Assembly: GCA_030737875.1 (NCBI GenBank)
Contig: CM060922.1
Span: forward strand, 752,319,603 to 752,383,602
Direction: 5' to 3'
Origin: Allium sativum
Taxonomy: Eukaryota > Streptophyta > Magnoliopsida > Asparagales > Amaryllidaceae
Length of the DNA: 64,000 nt
Shown: in pieces, positions 24,244-36,769 of the stretch
How the letters are laid out: every line of letters starts with the position of its first letter
Numbering within the stretch: the first letter of the stretch is position 1
Translations under genes and position numbers: made by a program
The notes under the pieces: generated by a model
Databases searched by the model: none
Seen by the model: only the letters and a program-made list of their open reading frames with translations
What the model was told of the DNA's origin: nothing

Positions 24244-25332
24244 CCTCGTGTCCTAAGCATTGATTATTACTTATAATCTTTTACCCCAGTTTTAATAATT
24301 TCCCTATTCAAATTATTAATTAATTCCAATTTTAATGATGTCCATAATTGACTCAATTATGGCCATCCACTTACGGTATGCAAAATCATATCAATTGCAC
24401 CCCAATTTCTTAATATTAAATCCTTAATATTACCCCTACCCTACGTTATATGTTCGCTTATTCAACGCAAAATATACGTTAGACTCGAATAGTCTAACTC
24501 ATAGCACAAAGATAAATTATCACAACATATAGACAAATAAAATAGATCTAATCATAATAGGGGTGAAATTTGCATAAAACTACACATGTCATGGATCTAA
24601 AGGTGTCAACTTGTTTGGTTAAATGTCACAACTTACATAATATGATCATAACCCAAGTTCATGTATAAACTTGCATATGTGGTTTATGCAACATAATGAT
24701 GGTGTGAACTAGCATCTAACACATAGAACTCACACATGTCATAGCATAATTCTAGATCTAAATAGATGTCATAATTCTAGACCTAAATAGATGTCATACC
24801 ATATGTGAGATTATACATACTAATAAATCTAAACTTGCAAAGGTACATGTGATTTATCATGTGAATCATCATAGCCCAAATATATATAATCAACATCATG
24901 ATTCATAAGCTAATTACAACATAATAACATCATGGCTTTGTAACATCGCAACTTAGCATAGAAACTTGCAACATATATAATATCATCATAGCATGATTTA
25001 CAACATATAGGATATCATCATCACATAACATAGGATTTACAACATACATGATAGCATAAGGTTTACAACAACATATATGACAATTCACATCATTTTCTTA
25101 TGATCCATATCACATCTTAATCTAATTATTTTGCTAATAATCTTATTAAGTTCATCATACTCACAATTAGAAAAGAAAGAGAGTCTTGATTTGCTTTAGA
25201 GTTGAGTAGAATTAGAGTTTTGATTAGCTTTCTTCCTTCTTAGTTGGCGGCGGCTACACTGAGTTCCATGGTGATGGCATGACAGTGGCTATTCTATTTT
25301 TCATGTGATTTTAGAGTGAGAGACTACCTAGG

Positions 25333-25340
25333 TATATATA
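25333..25340 (-). promoter_or_regulatory. TATA box of the Tekay 5' LTR
   Basis: TATATATA in CTCTATATATACCTAGG on the minus strand. Transcription would start near 25305, which makes U3 about 490 bp and R plus U5 about 2.5 kb. Confidence 0.72.
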
Positions 25341-25800
25341 GAGTTTAGGATTTATTTAGAACGTCAGATCAACTCAGAACTAACATGAACCGTTAAATTA
25401 GCCAACTCAGCCCTAAAGACACATCAGCAGCTCAAGATTGGGCTCTGCCAAAACCTGGCCGACTTGACCAGGCCGACACCCAAGTCGACTGCGCAGTCGA
25501 CCTGGTCCTGGGGGTGTCGACTGGCCAGTCGACTCCCCAGTCGACCTGGGGTGTTGGGCGGGAAATTTCCTGCCTGGCCTGTTTGACTTCGAATTTTGAA
25601 TTTTGAATTTTTTGAAACTTCCGATGGCCATATCTCCTTCATACGAAGTCCAAATCACGCAAACTCGAACTCTATTTCAACCAGAATTCCGAGACGAACA
25701 CAATGGCACAACCTGTTTCCCACAATTCTCATGTCTGAGATTAGTTATTCTTTAATTTGTGAACATTGTTATTACTAGAAATACGGGGTGTTACACTCGT

Positions 25801-25952
25801 TATATAATTAAAATAAAATTATTCATTCTAACTTCGATTTAAATAAATTTTTAGTCGTTATTATTTAAAATAAATTGTTTTAAATATTCAAAATAAATTA
25901 AAATTGCTGAAATAAAAATTTTAAATTTGTTCTGAAAATTCGGGTTGTTACA
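25801..25952 (-). mobile_element. Long LTR copy A, terminal piece after the Tekay insertion
   Basis: Reverse complement begins TGTAACAACCCGAATTTTC, the same terminus as the LTR starting at 57002. It is the 5' end of the LTR whose main arm is 1-5758. Confidence 0.88.
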
Positions 25953-27350
25953 GTAACCGTTATTATTATTTTCCGAATTTTACTTCTCGAGTGTATGCTG
26001 TTTTTAAACTTATTTAATGAAAATAAAAGCTAAATATATTTATTAATAACTCAGAGAATACATTATAATTTTGTTACTCAAAATACCGGAAGAAATTTGC
26101 ATTATCGATCAATGCAAGTCTTATTAAACGTGAAGAAAAGCTCCTACTTATTTCTCTTCCGATGAAGTTTATTTTGTTAGTGCCTTAGCTCCTTCATTTT
26201 CCATATAATTTTTCTCCCAAGAGTTTGGACTTTCCTTTTTGCTTTTTGGAGATCTCCTCCACGGATTCCACGATGTCGAAGGTCTTCGTGATTCAGGAGC
26301 CGAAGAGAAGGTGTGATGTCTTGGTTCAACTACAATTGATCCACCACATACTCTAGTGCAACAGTTTCCAAAAATGTTAACCTGTCTGATGTTTGCTTTT
26401 GCTCATAGAATATTTCTCTTTGAAGTCTCATTTGGTCATATTGATAGTGTCGAATATCATCTATTTTCTCTTTTGTATAAGGAGATATTGCAATTTCTCT
26501 TCTTTTCTTTGTATCCGGAGTATATCTGGTTTGATAACCTTGTTATTGGTGTGCCGGTTCTTCACTTGGACTCGGAGATGTTATGATGTTAATCGAATCC
26601 GATGACGTTTTATTTGATGATTTTGGTGTTGTCGGAGATTTATCTTCCTTTGTCAAGATAGAGAACAAAAGTTTTGTCTATCATTTATGATTTAAAACTA
26701 AGCAATTCACTTGTATTTATATAACTATATATGCTAATTATAGTAACTTAAATAAATGGCAAGACTTTTGTTTACCATTGCTTTTAAACCGAATAAAATC
26801 TATTGCTTAAAATAAGTTTTGTTAGAAATGACTTGTTTGGTGGATAAGGGACTAATAGTTTATTTATAACATACTATATTAAGTAAATAAAGTAAATAAA
26901 ATATTTAAGAAACTTATAGAGGTGAGCCACTTAGTTCAAAGACTCCTTTTTAGTCTACAAATATAATTATTTAGGGTACTTGCAAAAATAAAAATAAAAA
27001 TGGTACCCACTTCCTCCGTTAGGGTCCTAAGGGTTAAGTCTTAGGAAGCCAAACCCAAGAGGGCTTAGGTTCCTTTTTGAAAAAATAATTACTATTATAA
27101 TGAACAGAATCTAAAAAAATATTTATTCCTAATAAGAATATTATTTGTCTTTGGAATCCATATACTAATATTATCCGAATAATTTTTCTTAGTAGGAATA
27201 TTTATTTTACTACTAGAAATTTTCGGTTTAATATTAGAAATTTTTGAATTTGGTTTCTTATTTGAATTTATTTTATTCTCACATCCAAGTCCTTTTTTAT
27301 TAAAAACAGATTGAGAATTTTCTAAAATCTTAATAAATTCTCTCTACCCT
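25953..27350. other. Unassigned AT-rich stretch with an exon-like piece
   Basis: No recognised transposon protein. At 26273-26310 (plus) an ATG opens MSKVFVIQEPKRR, followed by GTGTGA, which could be a splice donor. At 26582-26690 a short frame reads an acidic ESDDVLFDDFG piece. This could be a fragment of a host gene or chance. Small inverted repeats and AT-rich filler occupy the rest. I do not recognise a product. Confidence 0.25.
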
Positions 27351-27360
27351 AGTTAAATTA

Positions 27361-28730
27361 TTTTCATTTTTAGAAATATTTTCTTACTTAGTTTTGAACT
27401 AGAGTTTTCTAACTCTATAATTTTAACTTTATTATTTAAATCATGATTTTCAGAAACCAATAAATCATTTTTATTCTTTTGAATTTCTAATTCTTGACTT
27501 AACAAAGAAATTTAACAATTTGCATTTGAAAGAGAATCTTGTAATTTTCTAATTTCTTCTTCTAAGATTTCTTTTTCATCTTTCAAAAGGTCTCTCTCAA
27601 ATTTGGCTTTGTTTTTGTCTTCGTTGGCTTGTTTAAATTTTCTTTTAAACATTTTCCTAGATTCTAAAATTATAGTATTTATTTCTACTAATTCATCAAA
27701 AGCAAAATCACTTACATCGTTGTCCTTAGCCATAAGGCACACATTTGCTTGCTCATTATCGCTGTCGCTATCACTTTCAGAAGATGAGTCTAAGTTGTCC
27801 CAAGTGACTGAAAAAGCCCATTTCTTTCATTTTTCATTTTTGTGATTTCTCTTTAGCTCTGGACAATTCTTCTGATAGTGTCTGGTCTTGTGACAGTTGA
27901 AATATTTACTAAAGACGGATTAGGTTCTTTTGATGAATTCTTCTTTATATTTTTGCTTTGAATCTTTCAGTATTTTAGAAATTTCTAAATTTTTTAGCAA
28001 CAAATGATGTATCTTCTTCATCTGAATCGGAATCTTCTTTTTCCGCATGGAAAGCTAAATTTTTCTTATCTTGTACCTGTGCTTTCTTTGCCTGCAAATT
28101 CACTTTATAAGACATTAGATTACCAATCAATTCTTCCGGTTTCATGGCAGAGAGATCATTAGCTTCTTCGATCGCTAATACTTTTCTCTCCCATTCATCG
28201 GTTAAAGAATTCATGATTTTTGAAACTATGTCAAAGTCAGAATATTTTTCTCCTAGTCCTAATAATGAATGATAAATATTTTGAAAACGTGAAAACATAT
28301 CATTTATGGATTCGTTCTCATTCATCTTAAAATTTTGAAACTGATTTTTGAGCATAGAAATTTTACTTTTTTTAACTTTGTTAGTGCCTTCATGCGCAAT
28401 CTTAAGTGTTCTCCAGATTTCATATGCAGTGTTGCACATACAAATCCGATTGAACTCATTTCTATCTAGTGCACAATGTAGCATGTTCACGGCCTTAGCA
28501 TTTGCAGTAGCTTCATTTTTCTCAATATTTGACCATTCAGTGTATGCAGTAGTAGGTGATGTATACTCTTTTTGAGTAATATTCCATGCATCATAGCTAT
28601 TAGCTTGCATGTATATTCTCATTCGAGTAGCCCAATAACAATATTTCATGCCATTAAAGAACGGTGGTCTAGCAGTTGATTGGCCTTCATAATATCTGGT
28701 GTTATTGCTAATGCTAGTATTATTATCCAT
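27361..28730 (-). pseudogene. gag: gag of a SIRE-like Ty1/copia element, decayed
   Basis: The first open piece, 27975-28730 (251 aa), starts 43 bp after the PBS. It shows the copia gag (UBN2-type) signature: ATRMRIYMQANSYDAW, EIWRTLKIAHEGT, a long helical region and ESINDMFSRFQNIYHSL. After a stop, the frame continues into a zinc-knuckle remnant whose first Cys is Tyr (YFNCHKTRHYQKNC). It then enters an acidic and coiled-coil-rich C-terminus (27512-27742 and on to about 27361) typical of SIRE/Maximus elements. No copia pol is found to the left, so the element is truncated. Confidence 0.85.
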
Positions 28731-28772
28731 AATATCAATGTATCAAATAACAGTTTTACGGTTATATGATAA

Positions 28773-28788
28773 CCTTGCTCTGATTCCA
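28773..28788 (-). other. PBS of the copia element
   Basis: TGGAATCAGAGCAAGG on the minus strand, one substitution from the usual initiator-Met PBS, two bases from the LTR end at 28791. Confidence 0.85.
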
Positions 28789-28790
28789 AT

Positions 28791-29790
28791 TGAAAAAGAA
28801 GTCAATATGTACGACTTAAAGGATCTACATGGATATAGCAGAATATATATGATATGCTAGCTAAATGAGACGCAATAGTCAAACAAACTCTAAGCTACAG
28901 AGATATATCACAATCAATGCAGAAAGTAAAGTAAAGTAAGTGACACCAGGAATTTTTATACTGGTTCGGACTTCCCGCCCTACATCCAGTCCCGAAGCTC
29001 CTCTTTGGGATTCACTAACAACTCCCTCTCCTAACCCAGAGGAATAGGTAGTACACCCGAGCCCCAACAAGGATGCCCCTCGCCTTAGCAACTACACAGG
29101 TCTTCAACTATTAAAAGAATTTGACTTCTGATTTGTGTTCTTGAATCGACACGGAAAGCCAATATTTTAAGTACAACCTTCCTATAATCTGATCCTCGAG
29201 TATATGCTTTGAATGCGAAGATTTAAGGAAGAATAATGCTTGCTGAATCAAATGATATTAAATTGATTCATGGATTCAACAAGTATTTGAATTGGAGAGA
29301 TTTTTAATTGCAAAGAATGTAAAAGGAGAGAGTAGAATGATGATCAGAAAAATTAGTAAAATTCGGATAGATTAGGTGGTTGTAAAACATGATTAAACTT
29401 GTTTATACAGTACTATAAGAGTAGCAATTCCTCATGAATACTTTCCATCAAAAGTTATGCCCATTTTCTTTGATTAATGAAGAGGAATCTCTTCATGAAG
29501 AATGGTGACTCTTCAGAAAATAGTTTCTGGGTTGAATCGGTCGACTAGTTAAATTCATCAGTTGACTAGTAGAATTAAAATATTTATATAAAACTTTTGA
29601 AACTAGCCATTATGTGCAGAGATAGCTTGACCAGTCGACTGGTGGATTTCCTACCAGTCGACTGGCCATTTTCTGCACATGTCTCGCTTTTTAAGGTTTT
29701 AATCATATGTGTATATATATATATATATTTATCAAACTTGATTAGCACATTCGTGTATACTTGAGGATAGATTTTAACATAATTCTAACA
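28791..29790 (-). mobile_element. 5' LTR of the SIRE-like copia element
   Basis: 1,000 bp. On the minus strand it starts TGTTAGAATTATG and ends TTTTTCA next to the PBS. It contains a TATA box (TATATAAATA, 29581-29590, minus), two CCAGTCGACTGG palindromes at 29631-29642 and 29654-29665, and the U5-like block AATTTTTATACTGGTTCGG (plus, near 28950) seen in many plant copia LTRs. No matching 3' LTR is present in the window. Confidence 0.85.
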
Positions 29791-31243
29791 CGACTCAGTG
29801 TACATATATATAAAAAACCTTACCTATATGATTCGATTCCCATTGTATCTTCATTCGTTGGCATGGATCTAAATCTTGTTATTCAACAGTTCTTCCTACT
29901 TATATTTTATATAAGTTGGGTTTATAATTTGTGTGCTATGGTTGTTAATGGTTGCCTTTTTGTTAATTATATATTCATATATTGATTGAACCCATGAAAT
30001 TAAACATTGTTTAATTTCATTGAAAAACCAACTCGTTATTTTAACTGTTGGAACTAATGAGGTAACTTACATTGTTGGTCATGTTATAAAATAAACATGT
30101 TTAATTTAATGAATTGTTTGAATTATTGTGATTGATTGCTAAATGAAATGGTTCTTTTTAATTTGCTATTATTAATTATTTATAGAATCATCTTTTAATT
30201 AAATTAATGATCATATTTGAGATAACATATTTGACACGGGGAAGAACAGATTGGAGGGATCCAACTGGATTCCTCAAATATATTAAATGTTATTTATTCT
30301 CATATTATTATTGTATGAACTGTTCTGATGGAATGATTGAGTTGGTTTTGGCCCCTGAACTGAAATTCAAAGTTTGTTTTGTTTTTAACCAATCGGCGGT
30401 ATTGGTTGAGTATTTGGCAGTATATGGCCTATAAATCAATCATTTTCCAGATATGGATTTACCGTCAGGTGAGTCGATAAAAGTGAAATTAAAATTTTTA
30501 TTTTATAACTGAAGATAGTTTTTGAAAAATATTATTTCGAATAAAAGTTATTTAAAGAAAATAAATATTTATTACCAATTAATTAAGTTTATAATTAATT
30601 ATAATTTGATTTTATAAAGTAAATTCTTATGTTAAGAAGATTTATAAGCAAACGAGCGGAAAATTAACCTAACGGTTAAGATTCGAGTAATTGTTTTTAA
30701 GAAACAATTAAATGGAATTATTTAAATTAATTATATTATTAATTAATTTAAAATGAGAACTTATTGGAATCGTTTAACGAGACAACCGTGTTTTGAGTTG
30801 ACTAAGTCAACCGTTTTAACTGAGAATAATTATTAAATTAGTGGTTTGAATTAATCCAATGAAATAGTTTGACAGAATATTTGTTTTAATTTTAATAAGA
30901 ATTTAAAAAGGAAATTATTATTTATTTTAGTTAATTAAGAAGTTACCTATCTCTGCTGTAGTTAATGATTGAAGTAAACTATTATTTTAATTAATAATAA
31001 TTTAGGAGATTACTTTTTAATTGAAATTCATTTAAAAAGCAATCAAAGTTAAAATGAATCTAATCTAAATGTGAAAGGAGTTATGAGCGGGTTTTATATT
31101 AAAACTAATTTTTTATAACGATGGTGCAGAAGGGATTTTTAAGCGAATATGACAGCTTAAATCAAATATTTACTTGATATTTGAAGTTAAAAACGGGGAA
31201 ATTAAGAAATTGGAAAATGGTAGGAAGTGGCTAAAGGAGATTT
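29791..31243. other. Old LTR-like remnant, no gene
   Basis: AT-rich and without usable ORFs. A piece near 30250-30290 (GATCCAACTGGATTCCTC) matches the reverse complement of the LARD LTR near 41720, so this stretch is probably the eroded LTR of a related family. Its boundaries cannot be fixed. Confidence 0.4.
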
Positions 31244-31385
31244 ATTCCGAGGTTCGGAATGTGATATTCCAAAGTTCGGAATGTTATGCAGAGTTGAAAT
31301 TATTCCGAAGTTCATAATGTTATGTTCCGAAGTTCAGAATGTTATATTCCGAAGTTTAGAATGTTATATTCCAAAGTTAGGAATG
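31244..31385. repeat. 22-bp tandem array next to the long LTR copy C start
   Basis: Six or more imperfect copies of ATTCCGAAGTTCAGAATGTT plus two bases. The array stops exactly at the TGTAACAATCC terminus of the long LTR at 31386, so the LTR element inserted into, or at the edge of, a tandem repeat. Confidence 0.85.
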
Positions 31386-32278
31386 TGTAACAATCCGGAA
31401 AATCAGAACCAATTTAAAAATTTTATTTTGGCAATTTTAATAAATTTTGGATATTTAAAATGATTTATTTTAAATAATAACGACTACAAATTTATTTTGA
31501 ATAGAATTAGAACGTATATATTTATTTGAATCGAAGTTAGAATATAAATATTTATTTTAATTATTAAAGGAATTGGAAATGGCGCGGTAGTTTGGAAATT
31601 CGATTCCAAATTTCAAATGAAGTACAGGATCCAAAATAAACCAGATTTTAGTGAAACCAAAAATATTTGAATCTATTTGAAGATATCTTTCCAACAAATC
31701 CGAAAAATTGAAATTTCATAGCGGGAATAAAAAGTTATGCCCATTTGAAAATTTAGAATAGTTGCTATGGAAATTTAGCCCTTAAAAATGGCCATTTTGC
31801 AAACGACCTCCATTTTTGACGAAACCACTTTCGTTGGATCCGGGATGTCAAATTATTGCTAGATTCAAATTTCCATAATTTTTGAAATCAATATGTGAGC
31901 GTGGCAAAAGAAAACGTGTTTTAACAGTTTCAGTCAATTTGGATCGAACATAAAATGGCCATTTTTCAAACGGTCTTCAAATTTGACGAAATTAGTTTTG
32001 TTAAGACCGTATTGTCAATACAAAGCTAGAAATGTTTTTTTTTGAAATTTTCAGAGTTAGTATGTGACCTTGGTAATATAAAATGTTCGTTTAAATTGAA
32101 TATATAAAGATTTATATTTTAAATTTAACGAAAACTGATCGTAACAGCTGAATTGGGTTACGAAACATATCCCATTGTATTCGGAATGGGGGTATTTAGC
32201 TAGGGGCGACGTCGCTGGGTTTGATTTGAAGTTTGCGGCGTTTAACAAATAAAGTTAGAATTAAATAATAATAAATAA

Positions 32279-32287
32279 TATATAAAT
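32279..32287 (+). promoter_or_regulatory. TATA box of long LTR copy C
   Basis: TATATAAATCC context, about 890 bp from the LTR start and just upstream of a CT-rich CTCTCTAAACCC stretch and the GC-rich leader. Confidence 0.6.
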
Positions 32288-32339
32288 CCTAGGATCTCTC
32301 TAAACCCTAAAAAAATTTAGCCAACCGGTCAAACATAAT

Positions 32340-32632
32340 ATCGCGCCCCCTTTATAAAAATCCCGTCGACTCTCTTGAAAGCCGCTTCCCAGATCGCCGC
32401 TACTGCCCCACCCTCGTCGCCGCGCTCCTCCAAGCCTACGCCGCCCTCACCTCCGACACCCTCCCCCTCGCCATGGACCTCCCCTCTCTCTCCAACGCCT
32501 TCGTGAAACCCTACACCCCCTAAAATAGCCGCCGCCTCTAATTGCAGGTCCCACCTCGCCACCGATGGTCGGCCGCACCTCCCCTACCACCACCCATGTC
32601 CGGCGACGCGAGCAACCACCATCTCCACCCCT
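32340..32632 (+). promoter_or_regulatory. GC-rich leader segment of long LTR copy C
   Basis: About 290 bp of C-rich sequence in an AT-rich LTR, directly after the TATA box. One frame is open for about 50 codons (LVAALLQAYAALTSD then LPLAMDLPSLSNAF) and looks protein-like, so it may derive from captured exon sequence. It could equally be a C-rich 5' leader read by chance. I do not call a gene. Confidence 0.35.
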
Positions 32633-35600
32633 TTATCCAATATGAGTTTTTTTCCTTCCTAGTTTTATTTAAATAAAAAGTATAGTTTAAAATCTGATTT
32701 TATTTGTATAAAACATGGTTAAAAAATTCAGTTTTTTTTTATACATAACAACCATTTAAATCAGTTTTTTTTATAAAACATTGTTTGAAAATCAGTTTTT
32801 GTTTATAGAAATCATAGTAGAAAATTTTGATTTTTAATATATAAAATAGTGAAGAAGTACATGATTTTCATACGAATGATAACATATAAATGATTTGATT
32901 TTTTTACATATAAAAAGATTTGATTTTTATATTTTAAAAGATATGATTTCTATATTTGAGATAAGATTTTTATAATGAAGTAGCGAAATAAAATTTTTAT
33001 TTATATATATATATAACAACGATATAAAAATGTGATTTTTATTTTAGAAGTAGCGGTATAAAAATATGGTTTTTAAAATATGAATCACCGTATAAAAATA
33101 TGATTTTTACGGTATGAACAACATTATAGAAATAAGATTTTTATCTATGAAGTAGAGTTATAAAGATATATTTTTTATATGGAAAGCAAAGATATAAAAA
33201 TATAATTTTATATGCAAAGTAGCGGAATAAAGACCTGATTTTTTACGAACGATATAAGAATAAAATTGTGATTTTTAATTATACATATGGCGATGTTGAA
33301 AACATGATTTTTAACATATACCGCAAGAAACAGATCTCGTTGGAAACACGGCGAGGATTTTCTACATATGAAGAGTCGCGGTGTTTGGTTAAGCTTATGG
33401 GTGAGAACTCCTCACTTTTATTTTATTTTCTAGTTAAAATATATACTAGGATGTAAACGGTGCTTAGCAGCACTCGACACCCATCATCCACAGACCATGG
33501 ACGACTTGTTTAAATTGATTGTGATGTGAAATGGGTTAAATAAAATATTCACGTATAGAATAAGGTGTTAGAATAATAAAAATATCATTTTTATTGTATA
33601 AATGAATGAAATAAAATATTTACTAAAATAAATAAATATTCATTTACAAATCAGACAATTTGTTTATGTACACCCATTTAACTGATATGGATTGGGACGA
33701 TAAATTTTACACATCGCCCAACTGCATAAATAAAATATATGTTTGTTGATTGAAGCCTTACACGGGTATTGGGATGATATTTGACATGCGCTAATCCCAA
33801 TTGTTTAGTTGTATGTCAATCGATGGGTTGACAGATTGTGTAAGCGTTAATTATTTATATTTAATGCTTATGCAGTTGTGTGATGCACTTTGGATGATGG
33901 ATGATTGTTTGTCATTGCTATTATATACATGTGTTGTATAGAGTCCATATAAATATCATTATATGGTAATTGATTGGGTCTCATTCCAGTTTGGAAAATA
34001 ATGAATCTGTTAAAATAATATTCAGAAAAGGTTTAAATATATTCATATGTTGAATGAAATAAAATAACGAATATTATAAAATATATTCATGTGTTAAATA
34101 GAATACATTCATGTGTTGAATAAAATAAAATAACGAATATTATAAAATATATTCATGTGTTGAATAAAATATATTCATGTGTTGAATAAAATAAAATAAA
34201 GAATATTTTAAAATAATATTCAAAAAAGAATCAAAATCTGATTTTGATTGGACAAGAAAATATATTAAGCGTGTTAATTAGATTAATGCCATTTTGACGC
34301 GAACAATATTTATTTTCATTTTATTCATTTCTATAATGAATATTGAAAAGGAAATGATTTCAAAATATAATATTTTGAAAATATTATCATTTATGTATTA
34401 ATGATATGGAATATTCAATTTTGATTTGAAATTGAATATGAAGTTGAAATCGTTTTGAAAACGAATTTAAAACAATTTATAAAATACGTTTTAAATGGAA
34501 ATCGACGAAATATATATGATATATATATATATATTATATATATTAAATGGCCTGAATAGAACGCGCCGCGCCACGGTAGTTAGCGAATTTCGATCATTGA
34601 CTTCAAATTGACGTTGCGGGAGATTCGACCGTCGTATTCTCCTAAAATCGGAACCGTTGGGTTTGTATCGAAAAGAGCTTTCCAACGAATATGAGAGATT
34701 TGAAATCTAGGATTTGGAATATTGTCCAAATCAAATTTGGAAAAGGTCATTGTAAGTGCAGTTCGATGGTCGTTTATGGAAATCGACTGTACGGGCCTTG
34801 ATAAAATTATTAAAAATATTAATAATTTGTGTAAAATCATAATAAATGATTTGGAAAGAATTGGGATGAAAATTTCCATATTTGAAAAGGTAAAAATATA
34901 TTTTTATCGAAATGAACTAGTTCACGGATTATAATCCAATGATTTTTAAAATAAATAAATTGGATTTGTGAATGGTTTTAATATAACTAGAAATTTCCAA
35001 TATAAGAATTGGAATGGATTTGAATCGAAATTATCTTCGGAATATTTCGATATTGGATTCCGTAATTATACGGATATTGTGGAGGAATTTGGAAGATATA
35101 TGTATCGTTATTCCAATACGATATTTGTTGGCTTCAGAATTTGATATTGAATATAAGCCGATATATTTTCTATTCAGAGCCTTGTATTTAATATCAAATG
35201 GGATTTTGGGTTTGTCGTGAACGGTGTCTTCACTAACGCTGTTCTTAAACCCAGTTGAGAAAAGATTAAATCTTTTAATTAAGATTCGAAGAAGAATTAC
35301 CAATTAATTAACATTTAATTGGAATTGAAATGGAATGTGAACTGGGTTTATTGTGAACTGGGTTTTAACAACATTCGTTCTTTAACCCGATTTACAATGT
35401 AATGTGATTTGGAATATATAAATCTTTTATTAAGAATTAATGAGATTTTCCAAAGTGAAGTTTACCAAAATTGAATTGGATTTTGGGTTTGTCATGAATG
35501 GTATCTTTAATAATACTATTCTTAAACCCAATGGAGTTAAGAAAATTAGAAACTAACTGGAGATTAGTTAAGTTGAATGGTTTCCTGCGTATTGATCTGA

Positions 35601-36700
35601 TGTTGGTTTCGCCTTCGGGATTAACACTTAGTGGATTGTTCTCTTACTAATTTACGGCTAGAGACTGATGGAATATGATTTTGGGTTTATCGTGAACCGT
35701 ATTTTAAATGACATTGGTTCTTTAACCCAGTTAAAGACAGGATTTACTTCCTACATTTGAATAATCATTAACACTGGTTTTTGGGAAGATTAAAACTGAA
35801 TTAGATTTTTAATGAATCTTTAATTAGATTGAAATGTGAATTGATAATTTAAATTATCAAATTTGGGAAATAATCGAGAATGGAGTATCACCATTTTTGC
35901 TCCAAGTGATAGTTAAATCTTTAAGTAAATTTTAACATGAAATGGTAATTAATTTTACCGATAACACCGTGGTGTTAGATATGGAATATTACCAGTTTTG
36001 CTCCATGGGATGATTAGGTTGGGATTGGGAAATTAAACAAATGATTACTTCGGTAAGTGTTTGCTCCAAATTTGGGATCAAACACCAAGAGTGTAAAAGT
36101 TACACTTCACCGATTCGGTAAGAATTTGGGACCACGTAATTGCTAAGATAAACTGATAAAAGCAAGTAAGAACACAAAGGAATTTTTATATTGGTTCGAT
36201 TCTATATGAATCTACATCCACTTTCAATCAATTCTCATTATAATATTCGAGCTTACAACATACGAATTTTCCCTCATTGCAATCATTTCTCTCTCCTAAC
36301 TCTATATTTATGATTAACTTCTCTTAAATTTGGTGAAGAAAGGGGAAGAAATTTAGCTTTGTAATGAATCTTCAATCACTTGTGTGCTTTGATCCTTTCT
36401 CATGATCTTCATAGATTACATTATGAATTAGCATTCGATTTAGGCTTTAAAGAGGATTAGAGATCTTTTGAATGATGTTTGAGAGATTTATCTTGTAGCT
36501 TGAATGAGATTGAAGGTGCTTAGATCCAATTGTAGAAAGTCTCTCATAATCATTGACTTGGATTTGATCTTCATGAACTTAGAAAGGTGTTGATGAATTC
36601 ATAGAAGCCATTAGAGAAGTTGTAGAAGAGCTTTGAATTTGACGGAGTCTCCTCGTGAGAATGAATTTTCGGTCCCCCCTTCCAAATGAATTATGAGGGG

Positions 36701-36709
36701 TATTTATAG
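36701..36709 (-). promoter_or_regulatory. TATA box of the Tat LTR
   Basis: CTATAAATA followed by CCCC on the minus strand, a textbook plant TATA context. It separates the motif-rich U3 from R-U5. Confidence 0.7.
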
Positions 36710-36769
36710 GTGATCTTTAGACCAGATGGTCGTTTCGTAATTATGCAGAAAAACACCATAACTCATGTC

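Larger units (their letters stand above)
5759..25795 (-). mobile_element. Ty3/gypsy chromovirus, Tekay/Del-like, complete but dead, host of a nested element
   Basis: Full-length LTR retrotransposon on the minus strand. It has terminal TGTAACACCCC and GGGGTGTTACA, a 5-bp target duplication CTCGT, two LTRs of about 2,980 bp, a PBS next to the right LTR and a PPT next to the left LTR. Removing the nested element (8329-17252) and its extra TAACC leaves 11,108 bp, a normal Tekay size. The internal region carries gag, protease, reverse transcriptase, RNase H, integrase and a chromodomain-like tail in the Ty3/gypsy order. In a 530-bp sample the LTRs differ at about 14 sites, so the insertion is older than that of the LARD at 38456. 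Confidence 0.95.
22817..25795 (-). mobile_element. 5' LTR of the Tekay-like element (intact)
   Basis: 2,979 bp, TGTAACACCCC to GGGGTGTTACA on the plus strand. It holds the twin hairpins at 24050-24120 and 24173-24243, a TATA box at 25333-25340 (minus) and five intact GTCGAC sites at 25484-25545 upstream of that TATA. The downstream arm of the second hairpin has decayed here (CACAGACGAG instead of CACAAATGAG). Confidence 0.95.
31386..36057 (+). mobile_element. Long LTR, copy C (plus orientation), interrupted by the Tat element
   Basis: Starts TGTAACAATCCGG and follows copy B (57002 onward) through the U3 duplication, TATA (32279-32287), GC-rich leader (about 32340-32632), AT-rich repeats and the block around 34560-35220. 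The order of blocks near 35300-36040 differs from copy B. The LTR end is not reached: a Tat-like LTR begins at about 36058. The five bases before the start are GAATG. Confidence 0.8.

Noticed and set aside
29761..30434. Two 74-75 codon ORFs after the copia LTR
   Set aside because: No motif, AT-rich hydrophobic translation, located in an eroded LTR-like remnant.
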